Part shown: one piece after another, positions 47,511 to 55,075 of the stretch | How the letters are laid out: each line of letters starts with the position of its first letter | Numbering within the stretch: the stretch's first letter is position 1 | Assembly (NCBI RefSeq): GCF_001028665.1 | Contig: NZ_CP011505.1 | Span: 372,001 to 436,000, forward strand | Direction: 5' to 3' | Source: Burkholderia pyrrocinia | GTDB taxonomy: Bacteria; Pseudomonadota; Gammaproteobacteria; Burkholderiales; Burkholderiaceae | Length of the DNA stretch: 64,000 bases | Translations under genes and position numbers: made by a program | Notes under the pieces: generated by a model | Seen by the model: only the letters and a program-made list of their open reading frames with translations | Told to the model about the DNA's origin: nothing | Database searches by the model: none

Positions 47511-47897
47511 ATGAGCATCAAATTGCACAATCCGGCCAGCATGGCGCCGCCGTTCTCCTGCTACAGTCAGGGCGCTTCGGTGCCCGGTGACGCACGCTGG
47601 CTGTATGCTTCCGGTCAAGTAGGCGTGACGGCGGACGGTGTCGTTCCGGACGATCCGGAGCGGCAAACCGAGTTGGCGTGGGATAACCTTCTGGCCGTGC
47701 TGGCCGATGCCGGGATGACCGCGAAGGATCTGGTCAAGGTCGACGGCTTCATCACGAGCCCGGACCTCGTGCCGTTCTTCCGCAAGGAGCGCGAACGGCG
47801 ATTTGCGGGGCACGCTGCTGCAACCACGATGGTCATCGTCGCGGGGCTGGCCGAGTCCAATCTTCTGGTGGAGATTCAGGCGGTCGCGGCCCGCTGA
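47511..47897 (+). CDS. RidA-family protein of the XRE/MBL cluster
   Basis: A 128-aa Rid protein with WLYASGQVGVTADGVVPDD and the C-terminal NLLVEIQAVAAR. A good GAAGGAG site lies before ATG 47511. The 225-bp leader is unexplained. It shares its promoter box with the two genes to its right, so all three likely answer to one signal, perhaps a reactive enamine or a lactone-type metabolite. Confidence 0.87.
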   Translation: MSIKLHNPASMAPPFSCYSQGASVPGDARWLYASGQVGVTADGVVPDDPERQTELAWDNLLAVLADAGMTAKDLVKVDGFITSPDLVPFFRKERERRFAGHAAATTMVIVAGLAESNLLVEIQAVAAR

Positions 47898-48146
47898 CGC
47901 AATGTCGGTTCTGGTCGGGCGGCGGACATCCGTTGAGCCGTGTTCGGCGCTTGACCAGGCGTTGGTGTCCATCGCGAGCCGTGGCAGTCGTCGTGCGCCT
48001 GCCACGGCTCGTCTGTCGGCAAGCCGTCCGCGCAACCGCGGCACCGGCGAACAGCCGCGCGCGTGCCGGTTCAACGCGGATTGCCGCGACGATCCGCCGA
48101 ACGACCGGACACAACGGTATCGATGCGGCTTGGCAGGACGGGCGGG

Positions 48147-48752
48147 CTAGGTGCGGCGAGAAATGACCATGAAATAGCCGCACGGCTCCGCCGTCTGATT
48201 GACGAAACCGTGCTCGACGTCGGCCTGGAAGAACAGCGAGTCGCCTGGTCCCAGATATTCCTTCCTTGTCCTGAACTCCACGACGAGATTTCCGATCGTC
48301 ACGACGATCTGTTTCTCCACCCCGGGCGGGTATCCGGGAAGCAGGCCGGTCGCCACGCCGGCGGGAAGGTAGTGATAGATGAGCTCCACGCGGCTGCCGC
48401 CTGTCGCTGGCGAAACGATGTGCCGTTCAAAACCCGTTTCGGGGTCGCGAAAGACCGGGCGTGCCGCCCTGCGCATGACCACCGTACTGCCTCCGGGTTG
48501 ATCGCCCCCGACCAGTTCCGTCAGCGACGATTGAAGGCTGTGCGCGATTCTCGTTGCGATGCCGATCGTCGGGCTCTTCTCCCCGCGCTCAACCTTGGAG
48601 AGCATGGCACGGCTGACCCCCGAAAGTTGCGACAGTTGCTCCAGCGTCAACCCGGAAGCTTCCCGCAATCCGCGAACACGGCCCCCAAAGGCACGCGAGA
48701 GCGAGTCATTCTCGTCCGCCGTGCTCGATTCGGCGTCTTGTCCCTGCGGCAT
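48147..48752 (-). CDS. XRE-cupin transcriptional regulator
   Basis: A 201-aa regulator with an N-terminal XRE helix-turn-helix at about residues 28-80 (LREASGLTLEQLSQLSGVSR, MLSKVERGEKSPTIG) and a C-terminal cupin barrel at about 125-195 (GPGDSLFFQADVEHGFVNQT). AAAGGAA precedes ATG 48752. Its own promoter holds the box shared with ridA and the MBL gene, so it probably autoregulates and represses all three. Confidence 0.88.
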   Translation of the reverse strand: MPQGQDAESSTADENDSLSRAFGGRVRGLREASGLTLEQLSQLSGVSRAMLSKVERGEKSPTIGIATRIAHSLQSSLTELVGGDQPGGSTVVMRRAARPVFRDPETGFERHIVSPATGGSRVELIYHYLPAGVATGLLPGYPPGVEKQIVVTIGNLVVEFRTRKEYLGPGDSLFFQADVEHGFVNQTAEPCGYFMVISRRT

Positions 48753-48791
48753 AGGTTCCTTTCCCGTGATGAGTCGAATCGACAAACGGAT

Positions 48792-48821
48792 ATTATCATC
48801 CACCATAGAAGAAACAATCAA
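48792..48821 (-). promoter_or_regulatory. Promoter with shared box (site B), upstream of the XRE-cupin gene
   Basis: On the minus strand TTGATT (48821-48816) and GATAAT (48797-48792) are 18 bp apart. TTCTATGGTGGAT (48810-48798) fills the spacer and touches the -10. Transcription would begin about 30 bp before the regulator ATG at 48752. Confidence 0.5.
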
Positions 48822-48945
48822 GCTCGGAAGATGCGTCTTGCTGCGCTCGTGGGCACGCATCGTCTGGAAGGACTATTGGTACGGGCCGGGATGCGCAGCC
48901 AGGGCGGCCGTACTGACGGCTGAACGTTGCCCCCGGGCCGTACGC

Positions 48946-48974
48946 TTGCTTGCGTCTCCTATGGTAGATATTAT
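48946..48974 (+). promoter_or_regulatory. Promoter with shared box (site C), upstream of the MBL gene
   Basis: TTGCTT (48946-48951) and TATTAT (48969-48974) are 17 bp apart. TCCTATGGTAGAT (48957-48969) fills the spacer and overlaps the -10. A palindrome CCCAT-TG-ATGGG lies at 48979-48990. The transcript would start about 40 bp before the MBL ATG. Confidence 0.5.
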
Positions 48975-49020
48975 TCCACCCATTGATGGGTCAATTATCT
49001 GATTTTGAGGGGCGGCGAGC

Positions 49021-49845
49021 ATGGACACGAACACGATGAAGCTGATTGCAAAAGGCCGGAACTTCGCATCCTTCCAGTTTGGCGATCTGAAGATCGTTGC
49101 GCTCCGCGACGGATACGTCGATATGCCTGCCACGAGGCTCCGGCAAGTCGGCGGGGGGACTTTCGACCAGCCGCCCGTCGGGACGCATCTGGTCGACAAC
49201 CAATTGCGACTGTCGGTCAATGCGTTCGTCATCATTGACGGCGAACGGTCCGTCATCGTCGACACCGGCGCGTCGAACACGTGGTATCCCACGATGGGAG
49301 AACTGGTGGATGGTGTCGCTGAAGCCGGGATCGACAGGTCCAGTATCACGGACGTGTTGCTGACGCACACGCATGAGGATCATGTGAACGGCCTGATCGC
49401 ACCGGACGGTTCGGACGCATTTCCGCAAGCGAAGAGAATCCTCGTCGGCCCGGAGGAAATCCCGGAATTTACCGGCCGGTTGGCCCGGCTGCGGGATCGC
49501 GTCACGCCGGTTACGGACAATTTCGCCGTGAGCGACCGGATCACTGCGGTTCGCGCGACCGGGCATTCTCCCGGACACACCGCATACGAAGCGGCAAGCA
49601 GTGTCGGGCGCTTGCTGGTGTGGGGCGACATTATCCACGTGCCGTCGGTGCAGTTCGGGCGCCCCGAGATTTCATGGGAATTCGACAGCAATCAGTCGAG
49701 GGCTCGCGATACACGATTGGCACTTCTGGAGCGTGCGGCACGGCCGCATTATTACGTGGCTGGCGCCCATCTGGATTTCCCCGGTATCGGGAGCGTGACG
49801 GCGGGTGGTGACGGCTTCGCGTTTCATCCCGTTGGCGTTGAGTGA
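49021..49845 (+). CDS. Metallo-beta-lactamase-fold hydrolase
   Basis: A 274-aa MBL-fold enzyme. The metal motif THTHEDH (HxHxDH) near residue 119, an ATGHSPGHT loop near 180 and a WGDIIHVP loop near 203 show the metal-binding layout. This combination fits the lactonase or general hydrolase branch, not a true beta-lactamase. ATG 49021 follows the shared-box promoter; ATG 49036 is an alternative. It is a candidate hydrolase for the compound sensed by the XRE-cupin regulator. Confidence 0.88.
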   Translation: MDTNTMKLIAKGRNFASFQFGDLKIVALRDGYVDMPATRLRQVGGGTFDQPPVGTHLVDNQLRLSVNAFVIIDGERSVIVDTGASNTWYPTMGELVDGVAEAGIDRSSITDVLLTHTHEDHVNGLIAPDGSDAFPQAKRILVGPEEIPEFTGRLARLRDRVTPVTDNFAVSDRITAVRATGHSPGHTAYEAASSVGRLLVWGDIIHVPSVQFGRPEISWEFDSNQSRARDTRLALLERAARPHYYVAGAHLDFPGIGSVTAGGDGFAFHPVGVE

Positions 49846-49847
49846 CA

Positions 49848-49867
49848 CGTTGACGAACTCGTCAACG
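49848..49867. terminator. Hairpin after the MBL gene
   Basis: CGTTGACG and CGTCAACG form an eight-base stem with a four-base loop, three bases after the stop. There is no T tract; termination is inferred. Confidence 0.4.
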
Positions 49868-50044
49868 ACGAACGCGCGACGTTGTGGATCGATCACGATA
49901 TCGATCGGAATGCGACGCTGCCTCACGCGCCTCAGCGGATCGAGCGGGCAGCCTGGCCGCTCGCGATCAGTTTGGCCGTCGCGCGTTCCATGAGAGAGGG
50001 CCGGCATCGGAACCGCATGCCGTCCCGAATGCCGGCGCTACCGA

Positions 50045-50587
50045 TTACTTCACGGGCGGGAAATCGACGACCGTGTCGTTGATGCGGTTGAACGTGTTGG
50101 TGAAGATCGTCAGCGCGATCGCGAGCGAGATTTCCGCGAGTTGTGGGTCCGTGTAGCCGGCTTCGCGGATCGACGCGAATTCGTCGTCGGTGATCGTGCC
50201 GCTGGTCCGTTGCAGGTTCAGCACGAAGCGGATCAGCGCGTCGCGCGTCGCGTCGCCGGTGTTCGGCTGGGCCGAGCGGATCGCGCGCAGCGCGTCGGCC
50301 GACAGGCCGGTCATCTTGCCGAGCAGGTTGTGCGCGGCGACGCAGTAGTCACAGCCGGTGTCGGCGCTGACGAGCAACTTGATCGTTTCGAGATCCTGCT
50401 TGCTCAGCGTGCCGCCGGCGAGCACGCCTTCGGCGTTGAGCACGGCCGCGAGCGCGTTCGGCGCGAGATGGCCGACGGCGGCGAACAGGTTGGGGACGGT
50501 GCCGCCGGCGACCTTGCGGACTTGTGCGTAGACGTCGGCGGTCGCGCCGGTGGCGGATTCGATGGCGGGGATGGCGATGCGGCTCAT
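50045..50587 (-). CDS. AhpD/CMD-like carboxymuconolactone-decarboxylase-fold protein
   Basis: A 180-aa all-helical protein with a CxxC active site (ADTGCDYCVAAH, residues about 77-88), as in AhpD-like peroxidase partners. Typically these disulfide proteins reduce peroxides or act as detoxifying peroxidases. AAGGAGCC precedes ATG 50587. It is convergent with the MBL gene and stands alone. Confidence 0.87.
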   Translation of the reverse strand: MSRIAIPAIESATGATADVYAQVRKVAGGTVPNLFAAVGHLAPNALAAVLNAEGVLAGGTLSKQDLETIKLLVSADTGCDYCVAAHNLLGKMTGLSADALRAIRSAQPNTGDATRDALIRFVLNLQRTSGTITDDEFASIREAGYTDPQLAEISLAIALTIFTNTFNRINDTVVDFPPVK

Positions 50588-50772
50588 GACTGGCTCCTTG
50601 ATCGGAAAGTTGACGCCCGTTCGTTCGGGGTGACTCCACTTTAGAAGCGCAGACTGATCCTCGTAAGACGCAAAATCGCAAAATCAATGCTCAAAAGTAT
50701 CAATCGACTGCGCGGCAGTTCCCGATCGCCGGCAGCCGTCGCCCGCCCCGGGCCTCGCGGCTCACCGGCGCT

Positions 50773-50994
50773 CTACTTCCGGCTTTTCAGGAAGGTCCGC
50801 CCTTCGGCCGTGATCGACGCGCCGGAGCGGCCGTGCACGGGATGGCTGACGAAACCCGCGCTGACGAGCTCCCGTGCGATCGACCAGCCGAGCGCCGGCG
50901 CATCGCGTCCGTAGCGAACGTCGGCGAGGCGTTCGAGCGCCCAGATTGCGGAGGCTGACAGGTTGGGGGTGTTGGACGTGTCGTTGTCGCTCAT
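50773..50994 (-). CDS. Small helical protein, 73 aa
   Basis: ATG 50994 has GAGGAAG upstream. It reads MSDNDTSNTPNLSASAIWAL and RYGRDAPALGWSIARELVSA, then a short winged-helix-like end (GASITAEGRTFLKS). No cysteine or membrane segment. It is 65 bp after the HPr-like gene on the same strand, so both likely share a transcript. It could be a small DNA-binding winged helix. Confidence 0.55.
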   Translation of the reverse strand: MSDNDTSNTPNLSASAIWALERLADVRYGRDAPALGWSIARELVSAGFVSHPVHGRSGASITAEGRTFLKSRK

Positions 50995-51059
50995 CGCTTC
51001 CTCGGAGAATGGAGATTCGGGGTGGGCGGCGCGATGCCGCGAGAGTGGCGGTGCAAGCG

Positions 51060-51323
51060 TCAGCGCGCCTGCAGCAACGGAATCAGCGCGTGCAGCGCCG
51101 CTTCCTCGTCGGGGCCGGTGGCCAGCACCTGGGCCGACGTGCCGCCGTGTACCTGCAGCGCTGCGATGGCGGCGCCGTCCTTCGCGTTCTCGCCATGCCC
51201 GTTCGCGATCAGCAGGATGTCGCTTTCGAAGCGGCGTGCCGCGTCGACGGCCGCGTCTCGTGCGGCGCAACCGCGGTTGCGGTTCCACGCGGGGCCGATT
51301 TGAACGTACACAACGGTTGCCAC
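51060..51323 (-). CDS. HPr-like protein lacking the phosphorylated histidine
   Basis: An 87-aa protein with the HPr fold signature: DAAVDAARRFESDILLIANG, ENAKDGAAIAALQVHGG, then DEEAALHALIPLL. In true HPr the site reads GLHARP, with the histidine taking phosphate from enzyme I. Here residues 18-24 read GCAARDA, so the histidine is replaced by alanine and the proline by aspartate. It cannot be a normal phosphocarrier and may be a regulator or a non-phosphorylated adaptor. The start appears to be GTG 51323. Confidence 0.7.
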   Translation of the reverse strand: MATVVYVQIGPAWNRNRGCAARDAAVDAARRFESDILLIANGHGENAKDGAAIAALQVHGGTSAQVLATGPDEEAALHALIPLLQAR

Positions 51324-51566
51324 GATGCTGGAAAGCCTCCGGACGGGTGGTCGGGCGGTACGCGGTGCCGGGCCGGCAACGCACCGGGGGGCGCGCGAAA
51401 CGCGGTTTTGCGATGCGTGTCGCGTACATCGGCCGGCTGGCCTTTCACGATTTCCCGCAGGGGCGCGGGGCGTCGATCGGGTGGTCGAGGTGCGCCATTC
51501 GATGCGAACATGCCGGCATCCTCACGGAAGCTGCCTTCAAGTTCGCTGAATGTCGCGAAGTGGGGG

Positions 51567-51607
51567 ATTATAATGCATAGGTCAGGTTATGTGTATTGCA
51601 TTATAAT
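51567..51607. promoter_or_regulatory. Long inverted repeat ATTATAATGCA-N19-TGCATTATAAT
   Basis: Two perfect 11-base arms lie in the gap between the HPr-like gene and phnA. Each arm holds TATAAT on both strands, so they may double as -10 elements of divergent promoters. The rest of the gap, 51324-51736, shows no gene. Confidence 0.5.
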
Positions 51608-51736
51608 GTCGTGTGCGCTGATGCCGGTCCGCTGCTCCTTTGGCGGGCGTGCCCGGCCACACTTGCCCGGGCGCGGAGCCTGCTCGCCCGGCATTTCTTT
51701 TCGACCGACCCGAACGCCTCCCGAATGGAATCTGCA

Positions 51737-52081
51737 ATGAACGCCGCCCCCGCCTGCCCGCAATGCGCGATGGAAAACACCTACCCGGACGGCACGCTGA
51801 CCGTGTGCGCGGACTGCGGCCATGAATGGTCGGCCGGCGCCGGCGCCGAAGCGGGCGACGAGCCGGCGGGCGACGTCGTCAAGGACGCGAACGGCAACGT
51901 GCTGTCGGACGGCGATTCGGTCGTGCTGATCAAGGACTTGCGCGTGAAGGGCTCGTCGATCACGCTGAAGATGGGCACCAAGGTGAAGAGCATCCGGCTC
52001 GTCGGCGGCGATCACGAAGTCGACTGCAAGACCGACATGGGCGGCTTCATGCTGAAGGCCTGCTATCTGAAGAAGGTCTGA
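51737..52081 (+). CDS. phnA: PhnA-family zinc-ribbon protein
   Basis: A 114-aa protein with an N-terminal zinc ribbon (CPQCAMEN at residues 7-14 and CADCGHEW near residue 24) and a C-terminal KOW-like barrel (DSVVLIKDLRVKGSSITLKM, then GGFMLKACYLKKV). Despite the name, PhnA proteins are not clearly tied to phosphonate use. ATG 51737 is used; an in-frame ATG exists at 51725. It is divergent from the HPr-like gene. Confidence 0.9.
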   Translation: MNAAPACPQCAMENTYPDGTLTVCADCGHEWSAGAGAEAGDEPAGDVVKDANGNVLSDGDSVVLIKDLRVKGSSITLKMGTKVKSIRLVGGDHEVDCKTDMGGFMLKACYLKKV

Positions 52082-52122
52082 GCGTACACTGCGATCGTCC
52101 GTTCCCAACCGACTACCCGAGC

Positions 52123-52959
52123 ATGATCGAGGATCGCACTTCCTACGAAGCGTTCGTCAGATTCCTGGCGACGCCGCTGAACGACGGCCGGCCTTTCGTG
52201 CTGGAGACGCGGCACGCGCTCTCGCTGCACTTCGATCATTTCGGTACGCAGAGCTTCATGTCGCTCAGGGATCCGGCCCGGCTCGAGCTCGGCTATACGC
52301 GCGTGATGATGGGCTTTCTGCTGCTGCAGCCCGAGCCTGCACATATCTGCATGCTCGGGCTCGGCGGCGGCTCGCTCGCGAAGTACTGCTACCGGCACCT
52401 GCCCGGCACGGCGATCGACGCGGTCGAGATCAATCCGGACGTGATCGCGCTGCGCGACGTGTTCAGGATTCCTGCCGATGATGCGCGGTTCGCGGTGGTG
52501 TGCGCCGACGGCGCGGATCATGTGGCGCGGGCGGACGTCCGGACGGACGTGATCCTGCACGACGTGTTTGTCGCCGACGGCACGCCGGGCCGGTGTACCG
52601 GCGCCGCATTCCTCGACGCGTGCCGCGCGCGCCTGAGCGAATCAGGCGTGCTGGCGATCAACCTGATGGACGACAACCCGGCGCTGCCGCAGCATCTCGA
52701 GCAACTGCGAGCGGTGTTCGGTGCGTCGTATGCGCTGGTGCCGTGCGGCGACGACAACAACTTCGTCGCGTTCGCGTGGAAGGACGACCGCCGGCTGCCG
52801 TCGCTGCGCATCCTGCTCGAACGCGCGCTCGCGTGTGCGCAGGCGGGCGAGCTCAAGCTGGCGGCCACCGCAAGGCGCATGAAGGCCGGGGAAGGCGTCG
52901 ATCCGCAGCGGCTGGTCCGGCGTGCGCAATCGCACGGGCGATGGGAAATCGGCGCGTAA
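52123..52959 (+). CDS. Spermidine-synthase-like protein
   Basis: A 278-aa SAM-dependent-fold protein of the polyamine aminopropyltransferase family. The fold-defining ICMLGLGGGSLAKYCYRHLP near residue 75 and DAVEINPDVIALRDVF near residue 98 are present. The usual catalytic Asp-rich gatekeeper segments are less clear, so it may be a diverged family member with another substrate. It follows phnA by 41 bp and is likely in the same transcript. Confidence 0.8.
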   Translation: MIEDRTSYEAFVRFLATPLNDGRPFVLETRHALSLHFDHFGTQSFMSLRDPARLELGYTRVMMGFLLLQPEPAHICMLGLGGGSLAKYCYRHLPGTAIDAVEINPDVIALRDVFRIPADDARFAVVCADGADHVARADVRTDVILHDVFVADGTPGRCTGAAFLDACRARLSESGVLAINLMDDNPALPQHLEQLRAVFGASYALVPCGDDNNFVAFAWKDDRRLPSLRILLERALACAQAGELKLAATARRMKAGEGVDPQRLVRRAQSHGRWEIGA

Positions 52960-53003
52960 CAGGCTCGTAACCGGCGCCGCGGGCGCGGCCTGCGCGGCCG
53001 CGC

Positions 53004-53189
53004 TTACTTCACGCGCTTGCCGAGCGCGCTCTTGGTCTTGTACGTCACGCCGTGCCGGTCGAGATACTCGCGGATCAACTGCCGCACGACTTGCGACGGC
53101 GTGAGATCCTGCTCCGCACAGAGCATCTCGAAGGCTTCTTTCTTCGCGGGGTCGATCAGGACGGTCAGGCGGGCGGTTTTCGTTTCCAT
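53004..53189 (-). CDS. Ribbon-helix-helix (CopG/Arc-type) DNA-binding protein
   Basis: A 61-aa protein reading METKTARLTVLIDPAKKEAF at the beta-strand end and LTPSQVVRQLIREYLDRHG across the second helix, the ribbon-helix-helix plan. It lacks a toxin partner next door. An ATTATAAT element lies just upstream (53222-53229), the same core as in the phnA region, so it may bind such sites or simply use it as -10. Confidence 0.75.
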   Translation of the reverse strand: METKTARLTVLIDPAKKEAFEMLCAEQDLTPSQVVRQLIREYLDRHGVTYKTKSALGKRVK

Positions 53190-53275
53190 TGCGAGGCGAG
53201 CGTGGTCGGTATGTTAATCAAATTATAATCGATCCGCTTTCGGCGCCGCCGCCGGAGTGCCATCCTCGCGTCCGA

Positions 53276-54034
53276 TCAGCGCCTGCTGCGGAGCAGCGCG
53301 AGCAGGTCGTCGATCACGGGGACGATCGCGAGCGTGACGAGCACGGCGGCGAGCGGCACGGTCGACACGTAGCCGACATGCTTGAAGCCGATCGCGCCGG
53401 CCAGGCCGCCGACGAAGAACGACGCGAGCATCGTCGCGTGAATCCTCAGTTTCGAGCGGTTGGCGATCACCGCATGCGCGTCGACGTCGACGGCCGACCG
53501 GTTCCAGTAGAACAGCTTGCCGAGCTCGATGCCGAGGTCGGTCACGATGCCGGTCATGTGCGTCGTGCGGATCTCCGCGCCCGACAGTTTCGTGATCGTC
53601 GCGTTCTGCAGCCCCATGATGAAACACAGCAGCGTCACGGTCACCGGCACGAAGAACGTTTCCCACAGCGCGAGGTGGCTGCCGAGCAGCCCGAACAGGA
53701 GCAGCAGCGCGGCCTCGACGAGCAGCGGCAGCATGAACTGGCTGTGCAGGCCGCGGCGGCGGCCCCAGTTGACGAGGATCGCCGAGCAGCTCGCACCGAT
53801 CAGGAACGACCCCAGCGAGCTGATGCCGGCCAGCGCGAGCCGCACGTCGCCGAGCGCCGTCTGGTCGGCGATCGCCGACACGATGCCGGTCATGTGCGAC
53901 GTGTATTGCCTGACCGCGAGGAAGCCGCCGGCATTGGCCGCGCCGGCGACGAACGCGAGCGAAAACCCGAGCTGACGGTTCGCGGTCGCGCTGCGGTGTT
54001 TTCCGGTCAGGTTTCGAAAGTACTGCGCTGGCAT
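53276..54034 (-). CDS. YoaK/DUF1275 family membrane protein
   Basis: A 252-aa inner-membrane protein with about six hydrophobic segments. Family blocks ASAGFSLAFVAGAANAGGFLAV-like and TSHMTGIVSAIAD near residue 45 and LQNATITKLSGAEIRTTHMT near residue 145 mark DUF1275 (YoaK). The function is unknown. ATG 54034 is used because upstream in-frame sequence is not family-like. Its promoter region contains the 54151-54169 palindrome. Confidence 0.87.
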   Translation of the reverse strand: MPAQYFRNLTGKHRSATANRQLGFSLAFVAGAANAGGFLAVRQYTSHMTGIVSAIADQTALGDVRLALAGISSLGSFLIGASCSAILVNWGRRRGLHSQFMLPLLVEAALLLLFGLLGSHLALWETFFVPVTVTLLCFIMGLQNATITKLSGAEIRTTHMTGIVTDLGIELGKLFYWNRSAVDVDAHAVIANRSKLRIHATMLASFFVGGLAGAIGFKHVGYVSTVPLAAVLVTLAIVPVIDDLLALLRSRR

Positions 54035-54150
54035 AGGGGCTTCGCTCAATCGCCGCGGATCGCGGGCACGGACGGCTAGACCGGCGCCGGACAGCCGCGC
54101 GGGCAGGCCGCCTGCACCGGGCACCGGGTCTCTCGAATCATGTGACGAAC

Positions 54151-54169
54151 ATGATAATGCCATTATCAT
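54151..54169. promoter_or_regulatory. Perfect 19-bp palindrome in the DUF1275 divergent gap
   Basis: ATGATAATG-C-CATTATCAT is a perfect palindrome. It looks like the dyads used by the Fur/Zur/Mur metal-regulator family (GATAAT-type half-sites), although the three-base central spacing does not match the 7-1-7 rule. It lies 117 bp before the DUF1275 start and 108 bp before the next plus-strand gene. Confidence 0.5.
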
Positions 54170-54276
54170 ACTCTGTTAGCCGGATGGCGCTTTCAGTACA
54201 ATGGCGCGACGTGCAGCCGGCCTGCGGTCTCACTGCCGCTCGGCCTGCGTTCGCGATCACTTCTGGCCACCGCTTC

Positions 54277-54627
54277 ATGACCCCGACCAAGTTCATTCTT
54301 CGCTACACGGCGATCCCTTTCACGGCCATCGTGGCCGTGGTGATCTGGACTGTCATACCATCGTCGAAAGAGATCGATGCGAGACAATATGCGGCGCTGT
54401 CGCGTGCGTACGCGAGTTTCCCGCTGCCGTTCCGGCACGAGATCTCGGAAGCGATGGACCACGGCCGGATCAACGACCGGCGCTACCAGACACTCGTGCG
54501 CGATTCGCTGGGCAACGGCGTCGCGCTGGACTGGCCGGCGTCAGGCGTCGGCGACATCGCGGACGAACGACAAAAACTGGCCGAACTGATTCAGGCCGAT
54601 TCGGATCTTCAAAGGCAACACCCATGA
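54277..54627 (+). CDS. Single-span membrane protein, 116 aa
   Basis: ATG 54277 starts MTPTKFILRYTAIPFTAIVA followed by VVIWTVIPSSKEID, one span with a soluble rest rich in charged residues (helical, DERQKLAELIQADSDLQRQ). The stop overlaps the ATG of the next gene. The paired DUF2909 gene suggests a linked function; no family is recognised. Confidence 0.6.
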   Translation: MTPTKFILRYTAIPFTAIVAVVIWTVIPSSKEIDARQYAALSRAYASFPLPFRHEISEAMDHGRINDRRYQTLVRDSLGNGVALDWPASGVGDIADERQKLAELIQADSDLQRQHP

Positions 54628-54836
54628 AAACTCTGCTGGTTTCTGTGGCATTCGCGATGATCATCGCGAGCCTGATTTTCGCGCTGTATTTCATGAATCA
54701 CGATCGCGGCAAGTCCAAGCGGATGGCGTGGTCGCTCGCGGCACGCGTCGGGCTGTCGGTCACGCTGTTTCTGTCGCTGCTGATCGCGTACAAGCTCGGC
54801 TGGATCGAACCGACCGGGTTGCCGATCGGGCGTTGA
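54624..54836 (+). CDS. DUF2909-family twin-transmembrane protein
   Basis: A 70-aa protein with two spans (LLVSVAFAMIIASLIFALYF and ARVGLSVTLFLSLLIAYKLG) joined by a basic loop, matching DUF2909. Such proteins usually lie near cytochrome oxidase assembly genes elsewhere, but here the partners are different. The ATG overlaps the preceding stop. An intrinsic terminator follows at once. Confidence 0.8.
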   Translation: MKTLLVSVAFAMIIASLIFALYFMNHDRGKSKRMAWSLAARVGLSVTLFLSLLIAYKLGWIEPTGLPIGR

Positions 54837-54845
54837 GCAGGGCAT

Positions 54846-54870
54846 GCCCCGTTGCATGCGGGGCGTTTTC
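54846..54870 (+). terminator. Intrinsic terminator after the DUF2909 gene
   Basis: GCCCCG-N7-CGGGGC forms a six-base stem followed by GTTTTC, ten bases beyond the stop. A textbook Rho-independent site with a short T run. The strip from 54871 to 55075 holds no gene. Confidence 0.6.
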
Positions 54871-55075
54871 GTAAATGCAAGTTTGATTCAGTAATCGAGG
54901 TGTTGTGATAAGAATACTTATCCTGATGCGATTGATATGAATTAAGGCGACCGGTGGGATTGCAACGTCGAAACGGTCATTTCGTATCACCGGGCCGCGA
55001 TGAAATCGCAGCCCGGTGCGCGTGCACCGGCGAGGGCAGCGGCACTCTTCCGCCGCGCTACCCGCGCGCAGCCGC

